A stretch of 64,000 bases of DNA. Source: Gymnogyps californianus (Eukaryota > Chordata > Aves > Accipitriformes > Cathartidae). Made by a program: the position numbers and the translations under genes. Shown in pieces: positions 48,957-62,223 of the stretch. The stretch is from positions 42,717,502 through 42,781,501 of the forward strand of contig NC_059477.1 of the NCBI RefSeq assembly GCF_018139145.2, read 5' to 3'. The notes under the pieces were generated by a model that saw only the letters and a program-made list of their open reading frames with translations, made no database searches and had not been told where the DNA came from. Position 1 is the first letter of the stretch. Each line of letters begins with the position of its first letter.

Positions 48957-51900
48957 AAGAGGAGGCACAGGGATTTGGGAAGCAAACACCAAAATGAGGG
49001 CAGAAGGATAAAAACGAGGATGAACCTTTGGGGATTTTATTGCTGCTTTTTTGGGGAGAAAGAGCATTACTTTCACATGAGAGTCATACTCTCCTGTCAG
49101 ATAAATATTAATGCAGACTTTGTAGTGTCCCAGCCCATTAGAAATTCCCTTTCTTCCGAGTCAAATACTTCAGTTTTTATGTGGATTGAACTGAGAAACT
49201 TCATTTCTTTCTTCAAAATCTGTGGAGTCCGTAATGAGAGAGCGATTCAGGCAAAAGTATCTTAATCCATAAATGGACTTTGAATACATTCAATAATTGG
49301 ACTCAAATTTAATGCTGCTTTGTATGCTACAATGATTTAATTTGGACTTTGTCATTAACACTCTCACTGCTCAGGGACCAGCTGACTTTGTCATCATAAT
49401 TTTTGTCATAAACTTGCTAATTTAATGGAGTATATTTTTGAGCAGCCAGTTGTCGATCTTGTGATTCTTCTGGTTTCTCTGCCTGAAGACCATGATTTTT
49501 ACAAACCTCGGACAGGCATTAGTCAGGCAGTGGTGTGTCTGGCAGCTGAGGGTAGCTCCAGTGCAGCGTGCACCCGTTTTCATGTAGCCTGCTTGGTGGT
49601 GTTTGTAGGTAACTGTCCTGGTCGAACTGGGTGAGAATCCCCTACAGCACCTAGCTGTGTTTGCGTACAGAGGTGAAGAAACACGCTCATTCCCTTGCTG
49701 GAAGTTACGTGGGATGTGCACGGCATGGCAGAGCTGAGCTCCACCTGGGTGTGCATTTCCATCTGTAGTCACGCACTGGCTGCGTAGCCTGGGAGGAGGG
49801 AGGGGAGACCAAAACCAGCTGTTTCGGTTTCTTTTCTCGCCTTTTTTAAGCAGCAAATACCTCCTCAGCTTTATGGAGTAATAATTTTCCCAGATTCTGT
49901 CAGATGAAAACAAAACAAGCAGGCTCAAAGTCATTTATTTTCTTGACATTTGTGGCACAAACCAGCTTTGTCACCCCTGTTTGACCTGGCAGAAAGGAGA
50001 CATTTTCGGGCAGCACAGCTACCTGCTCGGCCTTCCCTTGCACGAGCGGAGGAGCTGATTGCACCTCACTGGTTTTAATGCTTATGGGGGCCACCACTGA
50101 GCACAGGCTCGTGGTCTTTCCCTCTCTGGGCCTCGTCCCCTGCAGAAGGGTGCAAGTTCAGGGTCCCCACATCCAGCAGACCCAGCTTGTAACTTGCTCT
50201 AAGAGATCAGAGAAATCCAAAGTTAGTAGGAAGCACCAAGACCTTCCTCTTCCAAAGTCCCTTTCTGTTGTCGGAAGGACATTCATAATACAAACACCAC
50301 GACCTCCAAAGCAACAACAAAATTGCAGAAATGCAATCCAAAAACCACCAAACCCCAATGAAAACCAGCAGTCCCAGCCCACGCGGAGCTGGGCGAGCTG
50401 CCACGGGAGTGGTGAGGTTCACCCTGGGCTGTCCTCTGCTCTCCTTGCTCCTACTCTGAGGGAGCCAGTGTAGACAAATGAGGGCATGATATTCTTTAGC
50501 AGATAATAAGATAAAAATGATAGGAGAAACCAGTTGTAATTTGTATTCATTATTAACGCGGTGCATTAGAAGTCTACACCATTGGACTGGGCACACGTCC
50601 TCCTTTTAAGCATGAAAGTCCTCCCATTGCAGTTGGTGGAGATGGCGGGAGTTTGCGTTGAGGTTTGTGCTCACTTACCATGGTGGAAAGGGCTTTTATT
50701 TACTTTGAGTATCCCAATTTGTTGTGTAGGTGTTCTTATTATCCATCTGTGGGTCTTCAGTGTCAGTGTGAGCTGTTTTGCACCAGAAGACGCCCTTGCG
50801 TGTTGCATTTTCTAGGTCTTGGTTGTACAAAGTGCTGGATGAGTCCGGGACACACGGAACATTTTCAGCAGTTCTGGCTGATCACGTTAACAAAGTAACG
50901 TGGACGTGGGGGCGGGAGTAGTTTAGCAAAATTAATTTCTTCAGGCTGGCTGGGCTGAGTGGTCCTTTTCACCTTTCTGTAGGAGGCTGGTGGGTGAAAG
51001 CACAGCCTGGTCTCCAGAGACATCATGGCAGTGCCTTTACAAGCACCGAATTAACTAAATTGTTAACAAATTGAATAAAAATGATGAATGAGTTATTCTT
51101 GAACAGAAATGTCCTTCTGTTAGATCTGGGTGAGAAAAAACCTTAAACCGTACTGTGTATTTCAGTACAAGTTTAGCCTCGGTTTTAACGGTTGTTGGTT
51201 TTCCCACGTGGGTGCAGTGTCCCGGCTGTGGAAATGCCGGATCCTGTGTGCCTCCCCCCAGCCTCCAGCAGCAAAGGCATGAAGCTGTGGAGTAGCTCCC
51301 TCCCCACGTGTGACATCCCGTACCCACCGCTGGTGGCTGGGAGGAGGAAAGCATTACACGCTGCAGGAGCTTGCACATGGTCAGGTTTTCTGTTTCTGCT
51401 TTTTTCAGAAGTAAGGTTTTATAGTTCTTCTTTAAAGGAGGGGCAGAGGAAATAAAAGAGGAACCATCTGAATTTAATTACCAGGATAAATATACTCTTG
51501 GTGACATAATCTTTGACCTGCAGCAGACAGGAAATCAAAACCAACCATTCGTCCAGATGCTCGGATCAGCCTAATGTTTAGTAACAAGAAATGAAATAAA
51601 AGCAAAAGAAGATCATCCATTCTGGCTTGGCTCATGTTGCATAAAGGGAGGTGTTAGAGCTACTGCCAGTCTGCCCTGCCTTTAGGAAGGAAACAAATAA
51701 CATCAGGGGTTGTTGCAGTTGCCACTAATACAGAGAAAGCATCTTGAGCCTTAGTTCCAGTATGCAGAGTCATCGTGAAAGAGTTTCTGTACAAAAATTC
51801 CTCATTAATTCTTGGCATTCATGTCTGTGTGAAGAAATTTGCATCTGTTGAAGGGAAGCGATCTAAATCTAGGGCAGAATCCCATCTGTGCTGGAGATAT

Positions 51901-53948
51901 TTTCTCTGCACTGCAGCTCTTGATTGCATATTCTGTACCAGTTTCTCAGCCTAATCGTAAACTAACACGGGTGGAAGCTCTGCGAGCTGGAGGGTGTGGG
52001 CTCTGAATATCACTGATGATATCACTGAATAACACACCACCAAAGAGGGATGTGCGGGACGGTGGGGAAGGCAGGAGGACTGCTGCGGAGAGAGCCCAGA
52101 GCAAGGTGTGCAGCCTGGGGCTGGAGCTGTGTACCTGCCCTGGGGCAGAGTCCCCAGAGATGAGGGTCGTCTTGGGTTTTGGGAGGAGAACACAACAGCT
52201 ACCTCTGACTTTGCCTATTTGGCTGGTCATGAGACTCCTCCAAGTGAACATCTCCAGGCTTCAAAACAGCAGTTTTCCTGCCTGTGGGCAGGTAGTGCCG
52301 TACGGGATGTCTGCAGCCCTTGTTGGGTTTCTGTGGGTCTTTTCCACCTCTTCAGAAGAGGCGAATATTGTCTCCACCTCAAACCTTCCTTTTGGTGCCT
52401 GCGTTGCTCTGCAGTACGGGGGTTTGATTAGGTGCCCGGAAAGCCGTGCAGGTAGTGAGAGGTGTAGAGGGGAGCATCTCTCAGCCTGGGAAGACTCCGT
52501 CCAGGTGGCTGGATCCCAAGCTGAATTCCCGGGGAAATCAGACCCAGCGTGCTCCAGGGTCCTGCTGCGTTGCAGAGTATCCTTGCTCCCCGATTCTGTT
52601 TCTCCTCGCTCCCCAAGCAGCTGGAAATGCCAAATTCTGGCTTTATGGTCATCTTTTATTAGTTTAAGGAGACTTGCTCCCATTTGTTACAGCTGACAAA
52701 ACTCTGTCAGATGTTTAAAGGCATTCTGAAATTTAAGGAGTTGATACACCAGGCACTGAGGAAGATTTTTTTCTTCTATCAGTGGCATGATAAAGATCTA
52801 ATTACTCTGCTTATTTAAAATTTAAAGGAAAATAATGTATGCAGCCTTTAGTAGTTTAAAACTGAGATAAGTCATTGTAGGAACAATCTCTGTATGACTA
52901 GAAATGACTTTTAAATCTTTTTATTGCAGTGTTTTTCATATTTAGTGAAATGAATGTATGGAAATACGCTAGCACGGTGTGGTTACACGTTCTCCAGCCA
53001 ACACTGGCAGCGCTTCTGCACTTTCCAGTTCAGACTTAATGTAAGGCTCCCAGTTAAAGGTTGCACTGCTCCTCTTTTGTCTCGGGAAGGGAGGTTTGGA
53101 AGATGAACGAGACCCCGAGCGCAGGGTCTGTGTGTGGGCAGCCACCCCGTCCGTGGGGACGGAGGCAGGACGGCAGGACAACCCCGGCTGGAGCTCCTTG
53201 GCAAGCCCCATTCCCACCAGGAGCAGCCAGACAGTGTCGTGGAGCCCAGGGGCAAGGTGCAGTGCAGCACCCCATCCAAAGTGCTCGTGGTGGCTTGGGG
53301 CCAGCCGGGACAGCCCCGCAGCACGGGGAGCAGCCTAATCCTGTCCTGGTCCTCCAAGAAACAGCCTGCACCCCTCCTTGGGGTCCGGTCCCCAAAACCC
53401 GGCTCCCGTGCTTTAACTGCTCGCTGTTCTCAGGCAAAACTAGGTCATGTTTCCTGCAAACCTGAAATCCGTCTGGAGTGCCCTCAGCTGATTCATGCCT
53501 TCATATATATATAAGGGAAAAAAAAAAAAAAGCAGTTTGACTGAATTCTGCTTTGAATTTTGGGGTTTCTTTCATCTCGGCACTCCTAGAAAATGAAAGC
53601 AAAGGGAAGTAATTGCTGAAGCCTGAGAGTCGCCGGCTCTCCGTGGGCAGGGTGGTTTAGCACCGCGCTCCGGAGCTCACCGTGCGTTCCTCTCTCATCC
53701 CGCACCGGAGCTGCGGAGTGGGAAAGATTCCTGCAGCCGCAGAGGCGGACACAGCAAGGGTGCTGCTGAGCTGTGATCGCTGCCCAGCACAGGGTCCGCC
53801 CAGACTCTTGTACGAGCTACCTCCTTCGTTTTGTACATGTGAAGTGGGAAAACGGGCAAGTACGTTCTTTGTGTCAGAGAGTGAGCTAGTGAGTCAGAAT
53901 AAAACAAGTCTGTTATTACTTGTTCGTGTATTTATTATTAATCTTTAC

Positions 53949-53968
53949 TATTATTATTAATAATAATA
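53949..53968. repeat. 20-nt perfect palindrome in a TTA/TAA microsatellite
   Basis: TATTATTATTAATAATAATA is its own reverse complement, centred on TTAA, inside a longer (TTA)n/(TAA)n tract (about 53930-53972). Confidence 0.9.
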
Positions 53969-56497
53969 ATGTTAATCGTTGATTTTAAAAGCTGCACCTC
54001 TTTTTTTAAACAAAATGAGTAGCATGGATTAGACAAGTAACTGCACAGTAGCATCAGCAATAAACAGGGCAACCCCCCAAATGCACTCAAAATATGCAGA
54101 GGAAGGAAAGAGGAAAACAGTGAAGTATGATAACACCAAGGCCGTATCTAATACCCTCTCTGACGTTGCCCAGGAGCAGACGATTAGTGCAGGAGATGCT
54201 TAGAGCACTCCCTTAAAATGAGCAAGGCAGATACCCAGTGATGTTTCTCCTGGTACGCGCTCCTGCTTTCAGCAGTCTGTAGATTTAAGCATCCTGATCT
54301 AAGCATTGCATCTTGTGTTTAATAGTTCTTGATGGATTTTTTCCTCTGTGAAGTGGTATAAGTGCTTTTGGAGCCCGTGCCAGGCTCTGGGCTCTGCAGC
54401 AGTCATGCTGAAGAGCTCCTGCTCTCCGGAGCACTGTGCAGAGGAGTGCCTTGAAAATTAGCACGTTTGCTTTGATCCTGTCACCTGATAATTATATGTG
54501 ATGCCACATAGTTCCCGTGTTACGAGAAACAATGACAGATCGTTCCCCATTGACTCCCTCCATGCCGCTCAGCTTTCTTGGAGTGTCGGGATAGTTCTCA
54601 GATGGAAAAGCCTGGGTCTGCATGTCCCCTGGAAGCTCTGCGGTTCTCCACCTCACCTTCTCACCCTGCCTTGGCGTGTGTTTGCAGTTGTGCTTTGAGT
54701 CATTGCTGTGTACCAGCACCGATTCGTTTAACTCCTGGTTAGGGACTGTGGTGAGAGCTAAGGATGCTGTAATCCAGAAGCTTTCCCCACTGCAGTTGTT
54801 TTCCCGAATCAAAGAGAAGAAAAGCCTTCCCTTGTATGTTCTCCAGGCTGCAAAGGTGGCATTGGCAAGTGTGAGGCCAACTGCAGTTGTCTGAAGAAGC
54901 CTTGTTTTTACTGGAGGTTGTATTTACTCCACCAGTCAAGCTTCGTCTATGAATTTCACTTTCCTCCCCCAGTGGAGTTGCTCTTTGCATAACAAATGTC
55001 AGAATTCGCGCATCGCTGCACGTGCATCACGTCATTTTTCTTTCCGTCTTCCTGTCAGCAGATTTTTATTCTTCCTTCCTCCATTTTCAGGCCTGAGTGT
55101 GATAGTTGGAAATGCAGAAGGATTACTGTGCCTGCCTAGAGGTTTTGTTAGCCTCTGAGCAGGAGAGCCGATGCCCTTTTGGTCTCTGCTCTCACCTGCA
55201 TAGGTGGAAATCAGGAGCAAATCTCTGGATGCTGCAGCCCTGTGACTAATTGAGAACCTGCCTGGACCTTCTCTCCCGGCTGTTTTTACACTGTATATTG
55301 GAGGAGCGGGATAAATAATGTGTTTTTCCAACCCCAAACACCACCCATCACCTTCGCTGTCAGCATCACCCGCGGTGCCGCCAGCTGGGGCTGCTCAGGG
55401 CAGCCTGCACAGCTTTGCAGAGAGCCTCTGTGTCCCTGGCACAGCCCGGGGGGCCCCACAGGCCCCCCACAGTTTGGATAGGGCTTGTCCTGCAGTGTGC
55501 TGGTCCCGGGGCTTGCCGGGGTAGCGTGGCGGCACCAAGGACACCATCGGCCGATTGCAGCAGTTAGTGGATCACTGTCAAAAGAGTTTCGTGACCATAA
55601 TCGTAATCTTCTTGTTGCTCATTCAGTTTCACGTATGTAAGAACATATATGTATTTCATATGGCAGGCCGTCTCCTTGTCTCCGATTTCCTGTGCTCAGC
55701 TCGTGAAGCATGTTTTTTCTTAAAGAAAATAAGCAGTATCTCAGAAAGAGCTGAAATGTGGTTTTCATTTACTATGCCGTAGAAATGACAGGTTTAAAGA
55801 TTTCCCTTTGTGTTTATTCCGTGTACTTATGTAATTGAATTCAAGGTTGATTTACCAGTTAGGGGTTACAATTAAAATAATTAATGCCTCTGTTCTGAGG
55901 AAGGTTCCTAAGGGCTGTATTTTCCTCAAATAATTTGGAGGGCTTTCAGAAAGCTCAGCTGCAGAATAGAAGAGAGGCACCATTCTTAAATGAAATGCAG
56001 TGGGAATTAATACATTTGCTGATGCCTACGAATGTTCAGTTCCATTAAAAGTCTGTGCCGTTGCTCGTGCAGAGTAAAGTGCGTGGAAAAAAAAGTCCGG
56101 AATACACCTGCTTGCGGGTGGATCGTTCTTTCCCTGTTGCATGCCACGAGAGGTGGAGGTACCTGGCGTTGGATGAGTTGTGCCGTGGCTGGCGGCATCG
56201 GCTGCGCCGGGTGGAAGGGCTGAGAGCGGCAGCTCGTGGTCTGTGCTGGCCCTGGACTGGGCAGCGGTGGCCAGCAGGCAGTCGTGGAGCCGTGCATCTG
56301 GAGCTTCGTACGCTGCCAATGTAAACAGCCCGTGACCTTTTTTCTCCTTTATTTGCATGTGTATTGTCCGATGGTTGTATCCTCTGCAGAACTGAAAGAT
56401 GTCTGCGTTTTCACCCAGTGGAGGAATATTTCCATTCCTTTATTCTTACCACCTAAAAATAGTCTTGTGATTGATGAGAGCTGTTTTTTGTTTGCAG

Positions 56498-56606
56498 GTA
56501 TAACACCTTGCCAAGCCGAAGAACACTAAAAAATTCCAGATTAGTGAGTAAAAAAGATGATGTTCATGTCTGCATCATGTGTTTGCGGGCCATAATGAAT
56601 TACCAG
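56498..56606 (+). CDS. FMNL2: FMNL2 exon 7 (GTPase-binding region to FH3)
   Basis: A 109-nt exon after TTTTTTGTTTGCAG and before GTATTT, a weaker donor than its neighbours. It completes an Arg codon and then encodes 36 residues: [19 protein letters not shown], then [17 protein letters not shown], ending in phase 0 (about residues 199-235). [20 protein letters not shown] is nearly invariant in FMNL proteins and lies where the GTPase-binding region packs against the FH3/DID repeats. YNTLPSRR is the FMNL2 form. If the cassette at 47308 is used, the split Arg codon becomes Ser and nothing else in this exon changes. Confidence 0.97.
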
Positions 56607-57859
56607 GTATTTCCCTTGTTGTTCTTTTGGGCCACATAACTATTTTGTTGTTGGGAGGCGGGAGGAAAAGGTTAGTGGTGAATTGTTAAGGTAAAACTGA
56701 CGCAAAGGTTTAAATTCTTACTCATTCTTAGGCAGTGTAGCTGGGAAGCAATGTAACATAGTCCTTGTGTACCCATGCAGAAGATTTAGTACGGATGTGA
56801 AGACACACGTAGATAAGAGCATATGCGTATCGGGCCAGTTCCTGTTTGCAGTGGTGGGCTCAGTTTGCACTAACGGATTAGACGTGCAGCTACACAACTG
56901 AAGTTATAATTTGTCTCATAATTTAGTACTAACACTTAGGAAATACGAGAATTTTTCAGAAGAGCTATACGCTGATGGAAAATCCAAGCTTTCACTCTTG
57001 TTACATGCTTATGGCAAGGCAATTGCAAAAACTGCAAGTCAAAGAATGAACTAGACCAAAGCTAATCTTATTTTCATGAGTTTCGTTTCTCTTCAGTGGG
57101 ATGCTGTGATCATACGGCATGCCCAGGTAGCTTGAGAGACTTGGGATTTTTTGCTAAAACAGTAACAGCTAAAAGCTACATGCTTCAAAGAAAATCTGTG
57201 GTGAACACCTTTATTACGAGTTGTATGGTTGTACGAGGTATTTCTTAACACCGCTGCGTATGTGAACTCTGCCCTTGGGGGTACTAGCTCCCTGGGATTT
57301 ACAGGGGTTTTTTACCTCTGATGGGAAGGATGCAAACAACGATCTTGTGCTAGTAACGAATACAGTGTTTTCCAAAGCAGTTCTTTTTTCATTTTTGGAG
57401 AGCAAAGCCAGCAGTACTTGTGCAGTAACTGCATGATGGCATGTGCCGCTCTGTGGCAGCATGCATGCGGGAAAAGAAGTGATTTTGGCAGGTGAATTGC
57501 AAATTCCTCTTTAGAGAGTAAATGATGCACTTGACTGTCAGAATTAGAAAGGGTTGGAGGGAGGAAAGGACGAGCAGAGGGGTTGGCAGTGGTGTAGGAA
57601 CAGCTCTTGGACCCCTTTTTGTTGGCTGACATGGCCAAACCAAGTACTTTAGACACTGTTAGTGGCAGAGAAGTTGTTAGGCACGGTGGTAGATGGAAAT
57701 GTTCTGGCTGACTTGGTAAAATTGACAATATTTTGTTTGGTTTACAGCATTGTGAAAAGACTGCTGCCAGATCTGGTCAGAGATATGTAGTTTGTTGGAT
57801 TTTAAAAAAAACACTTTCAGTCTCAAAACTGAAACAATATTTTCCCCTTCTCTTTTCAG
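56607..57859 (+). other. FMNL2: FMNL2 intron 7 (1,253 nt, phase 0)
   Basis: GT-AG intron ending TTCCCCTTCTCTTTTCAG, a strong pyrimidine tract that may offset the weak donor of exon 7. Nothing else seen. Confidence 0.95.
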
Positions 57860-57936
57860 TATGGATTCAATATGGTCATGTCGCATCCACATGCCGTTAA
57901 TGAAATTGCACTAAGTTTGAACAACAAGAATCCCAG
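57860..57936 (+). CDS. FMNL2: FMNL2 exon 8 (FH3/DID start)
   Basis: A 77-nt exon after CTTTTCAG and before GTAGGC, starting in phase 0 and ending with AG of an Arg codon. It encodes [20 protein letters not shown] then NNKNP, about residues 236-261. The sequence differs from FMNL3 mainly in Met for Leu (YGFNM against YGFNL) and from FMNL1 at several sites. In diaphanous-type formins this armadillo region binds the C-terminal DAD to hold the protein inactive; FMNL2 is expected to work the same way. Confidence 0.97.
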
Positions 57937-58541
57937 GTAGGCTGCACTTGCTTTTAGACAGTTTAAGAAGTAGGTAAGTAAAGAGTACTTGGAAAGGGAT
58001 TTTCAGGGCTGTGTTTGTGCCCAAACCTGTAGCAAAAATCAGACTTCATTCTGAATCAGATTAAATCTGTATAATGGTGCAAATAGATGAGCAGTTGCCA
58101 TCTAGTTCCATTAGTTTCAGAAGCTACTGACTCTTCAGCTGGAAGTTTGCTGCTTAAGCACTCCAGCTCTATTGCAGTGCAGTGAAGACCCTGCTGATAA
58201 TGAGCAGCTGAGCACGGGATTTTCCTGAAGAGTAGGAAAATCTTCTTGAGGAAGTTTTGTCCGAAGGGTCCTTAGGTTTGAATTTCTTTGAGAGAGGGTT
58301 TCATTCTTGTTCTGTGTTGGGTTGCTGTTCAGCCACAGCAATAATGTTGTAATTGCACAGTGGAACTGGTGGCTGCGAGGCTGTCCCCCCTCCTCTCCCC
58401 GCACACACTTGTGACCCTGGCAGCCACTTCCAGCAAAACCTGGAGCTGTGGACCTCTTGCATGTCTAACGAAACCAAATCTGACATACTGATGTTTGCAA
58501 GGAAAGGTAAAACCAGGGGATGAGACAAAACTAAACAGCAC

Positions 58542-58559
58542 TATATATATATATATATA
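58542..58559. repeat. (TA)9 microsatellite
   Basis: Nine uninterrupted TA units, likely to vary in length between individuals. Confidence 0.95.
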
Positions 58560-59796
58560 GCCCTTGCTTAGGCTGTCTGCTTGCCTTACAGTGCACTGCT
58601 TGAAATCTTGGTCCTGATGGAAGTAGGTACTTCCTTTCTGTTATTTAGCCCTAAGTCAGCAAGCCTAGGCACAGGATAAATGGGAAGGATATAGGAAGTT
58701 TATTGTTTTTATCATTTTTGGTGTCCTCTGCCTGGAAATCAGGTGATCAAGAGAGAGCCTAAGTTTTCATTTTTGGAAGAAGTGGGTTATTTAGATTTCT
58801 GTTTATAAAAGAAAAAACAAGCTTTCAAATGTAGCTAAAATAATCTGAAGACAAAACTTAATGTTAGTGCTGTTCAAAACCTGATTTGTTTTAGCCCCAT
58901 CATGATTTTTGAAGAAACCGGAGGTTTGAGTACTTAGGGTTGGCGGAGATGTGCAAAAAGGGAAGCAGCAGCTCTGAGCGATGCTGCAGAGCTGATCCCA
59001 TCCCCGGACCGTGCACAGTGCGGAGCTAAGTGCCACAGGAGCGGGCAGGCCAGGTGGAGGATGGGTGTAGCGACTCCGTCTCCTCTGGTTGTGCTCAAAC
59101 AGATGCCACCGACACAGCCGTAACTGTCCTCTCCCCATCCCACCCCAGATGCGTGGGCAGCCGGTGGGTGAGCGCTCCGGCCAGCATCGGAGACCTGGGC
59201 ATCCCCCTGGGCTCTCCGCTCATGGAGATTGTCCTCCCCTCTCCCCGCACACACGGCTCGTAGCCCACCCTCGGAGGGATATTACTGAAGATCTGTAGTA
59301 AGAGCTCCTTGATCCTGTCTGAAAGAGCTTGGATTTTCTTCTTGTGGCAGGAAAAAAATCATTGATGAGTAAGAATTGAAAATGATACATTTAAAATTTC
59401 CTAGGAAAGTGAACATTTTATCTGGTTTCCAAAGATAACCTTGACACTTTCAAAGCCAAAAGGTATTTCTTTTTCTGTAACATCTGGTTTGAGTCAATGC
59501 TTTAGCATGAGACTAATTTCATATGTGTCTGCATGATTTTAATATCTGCTCAGAGCTCCTCTGACCATAAAGTCCGGTTGGTGCTTTTGCCTTATGTGAA
59601 CCCTATAAGAAAGTACTGGGGATTATTTATACTGGAGTTACACTGAGTCTATTGCATGCTTTTCTTTCAGTAATCTGTTGTCTTCTCTCATTAACGTGCC
59701 TGTGTTAGCACTGCTGTCAATCAGTTGCCCAGATTTCTGATGCAAGAGAGGAAAGACGTGCTAAGGCATCCTATACTTACTTCAGCAAACCACGTC

Positions 59797-59815
59797 TTTT
59801 TTTTTTTTTTTTTTT
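59797..59815. repeat. T19 homopolymer
   Basis: Nineteen consecutive T, the longest homopolymer seen in the window. No adjoining retroelement is recognisable. Confidence 0.9.
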
Positions 59816-60375
59816 GTGGCTATCAATAATACAAATTACCATAGAAAATAATTCAGATTTGTATCAGGAAAAATATGGATTTGAATTATAAGCACATTCA
59901 TTGTAAAAACTGGGCTCAGAGGAAATGGGCTGCGTTGCGGTGAAGACAGCTGACTAATGGCTGATGTGTGGTGATCCTGGCTTGTGTAAAGCTGCCTCCT
60001 CTCCGGGTTTGTGCAGGTGAACTCTCCGGGAGTACAAGCTGTCGAAGGCTGACGTGGTCTGCCTTTACCTGAGTTATGCAACTGCCTTTGGTTTGCTTGA
60101 ATTTCCACAAGTACAATTTGTGATTTAAATTTTTGCATGTTTTGAGAAGCATTAAAATGGGGGAAAACTGCATGATCCTGGGAGAGTCAAAATGCCCTGG
60201 ATCAGATGATGCTCAGCATTATGCATCTTGCAGGTTTACTAGTTTCAAGGGATTAAAACTACACGGGATGCAAAGTACGTCTCGCAGTGTCTCCACATCT
60301 GTTTTGCAAGCAGGTAGAAAGAAGGTGGTTCAGCACGTGGTGGTCATTGACTGTCACCGTTCCTTTTCTTCACAG

Positions 60376-60469
60376 GACAAAGGCCCTTGTCTTAGAACTT
60401 TTAGCAGCTGTTTGCCTCGTCAGAGGAGGACATGAAATCATTTTATCCGCGTTCGATAACTTTAAGGAG
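60376..60469 (+). CDS. FMNL2: FMNL2 exon 9 (FH3/DID)
   Basis: A 94-nt exon after CTTTTCTTCACAG and before GTACGT. It completes the Arg codon of exon 8 and encodes 31 residues: [20 protein letters not shown], then [11 protein letters not shown], ending in phase 0 (about residues 262-292). [20 protein letters not shown] is a hallmark armadillo helix of the FH3/DID domain, common to all FMNL proteins. ILSAFDNF is the FMNL2 form; FMNL1 and FMNL3, as I remember them, have ILAAFDNF. The next expected segment (VCGEKQRFEKLM...) was not found before the window ends, so the gene continues to the right. Confidence 0.97.
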
Positions 60470-62149
60470 GTACGTTATTCTGCTTTATTAGAATTTGGTG
60501 CGCGTGTCAATAGTTCTCTTACTATTGTCTGGAGCTTTCTCATTCAGCTAAATTTCCTAGAGTAAGGATTTTCCATAAACTGCAGATTTTCCATAAGTCA
60601 CTTTGAGCTGCAAAGAAGTAGACAGTGGTGTCGATGCCATCATTTTGTTCATGTTTGCATAAAAGAGCCATAATCCCAACAAGATTAATCCAGACTGTGA
60701 ATTGCTCCCTTTACCTTTTGGTCAGTTGAGCTGTGTCCCCGAAGTGGAAAACTCATGGAGATCTGGAGAGCTTTACTCCATGAAACAACCAGGAATGGTG
60801 TATTAGATCTTCCATTTTCACAGCCATTTACACAAGCCCTTGAAATGCAAAACTCCTGGTTTTACTATCAGTAGGAATTTTACTTGTGAAGAAATGACAA
60901 AATCAAGTCTCTGTGATGGAACACTGACTGCTGAAATTAATACAAGTATTCCAGTTGGCCCAAGTGGGGCAAAACAGCGTCATTCAGAGGTGTGTACATT
61001 CAGGTGTATCACATGTTTGCATACAGTGGTTAATGGGATTTGAGAACATTGTATGAAGGTTCAGAAGCACTAGTGTGGGAATCAAGTCCTAGAAAGCTGC
61101 TCTTGTAGTTTATTTTGAATATTGGATATATGTGTGGATTTATTATCAAAGAAAAAATGAATCTAGACTTACCAGTTCAAAAATTGTTAGACTTGATGAG
61201 TCCCAACTGGACTGTGTATAAACATGTAGCATGTTTTTCCTTAATGCCACTGTTGCTCTGAGTGGGTTAATGCAGATGATCAACAAGCCAAGTTGTTAAT
61301 TTTTTTTTTTTTACTTTTTGTGTTTTGGGAGTTATTTCTGATGGAGAGATACTAATCTCTGATTTGCATCCAGTGTAAATATTTGCATGTCATAGACAAA
61401 TAACTGTATTTCTGAGCTGCTCATCATTATACAGAGCCAGAGCAAAAGGTTTGAAGTAATCTCCAGTGTGGGCCTGTTGTAGAAACCTCAGCTTTGCAAG
61501 ACCAGACCTGTCCTAGATGTGAGCTGTGTTGTGTACGTAGAGCTACCTGAGGACAGAGGCAACGGGAATGGCACGGCTGCTGGCGAGGCTTCCCGGCTGT
61601 GAAGTGGAAGTCGAGTTGGCAGTATTGTGTGACCGTGGAGAGAGCCTTGTTTCTGGGTTACGCCAGCGGAAATGAGACATTCCGCTTCCAGCTGGGGAAA
61701 GGTCTGCAGTCCTTTAATGCAGGCACAGAACTGGAACTGGCAATTGTAGTTTGATTCTTTCATTTATTCATCTGTAGCCTTGGGGCTAGCTGCCGGTATC
61801 TTTGTCTTTATTTGCACCTTGGTGAAATGAAGGAATCACGGAAGCAAATGCAGATGAGATTGTTATGAAGAACAATTGGGTAATATGAGAGAAGTGCTTT
61901 AAATAGGAAAAGCACTGTAAACATGCAAAGTACAATGTTGTTATTCCAGGCTTAAATTCTTCTGGCTTATTACTACTCTATTATAGAAGAAATATGACTC
62001 ATTAGGGAGGACGGTGTGAGGGATTACTGGTAAGTTGGGCAAATGACTACAGCCAAAATACCACTGGTCGGGACGGTCTGTAAGGCTCGTTAAACAGGCC
62101 CTTTGCATGCCACAGGGAAGGATGTGTAAAGTCCCATTTGCTTTCTTAC

Positions 62150-62223
62150 CTTCCTGACACCTTTAGTCGAGGTTTTGCTCCTTCATTTTCTTCCAAGTGC
62201 TCTATCATCTCTCTTTTCTCCTG
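62150..62223 (-). other. Possible antisense exon in FMNL2 intron 9 (weak)
   Basis: On the - strand, GAATTTTTGAATGTCAG precedes 74 nt that end at a strong donor, CAGGAAG|GTAAGAAAG. One frame is open and looks coding: QEKREMIEHLEENEGAKPRL then KVSGR. An in-frame ATG lies 33 nt upstream of the acceptor. The acceptor is only moderate and the peptide is short. It does not match anything I know, including the next expected neighbour PRPF40A. Confidence 0.12.

Larger units (their letters stand above)
45907..56497 (+). other. FMNL2: FMNL2 intron 6 (10,591 nt)
   Basis: GT-AG intron between split codon CG|G, ending CTGTTTTTTGTTTGCAG. It contains two exon candidates (46630-46732, weak; 47308-47427, strong), a long pyrimidine tract, several T homopolymers, a GTTTT-rich tract (46432-46473), and a TTATTA palindrome at 53949. 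Chance frames up to 226 codons occur in the GC-richer 52.0-53.5 kb part. No other gene was recognised. Confidence 0.93.
57937..60375 (+). other. FMNL2: FMNL2 intron 8 (2,439 nt)
   Basis: GT-AG intron ending GTTCCTTTTCTTCACAG. It contains a (TA)9 repeat and a T19 run. A - strand donor-like site near 60069 follows a coding-looking stretch but lacks any acceptor. No gene seen. Confidence 0.95.

Noticed and set aside
52016..52696. Longest + open frame (226 codons) in intron 6
   Set aside because: Rich in Arg, Ser, Cys, Leu and Pro, with a long open frame on the opposite strand over the same bases. No domain or splice context; typical of GC-rich chance frames.
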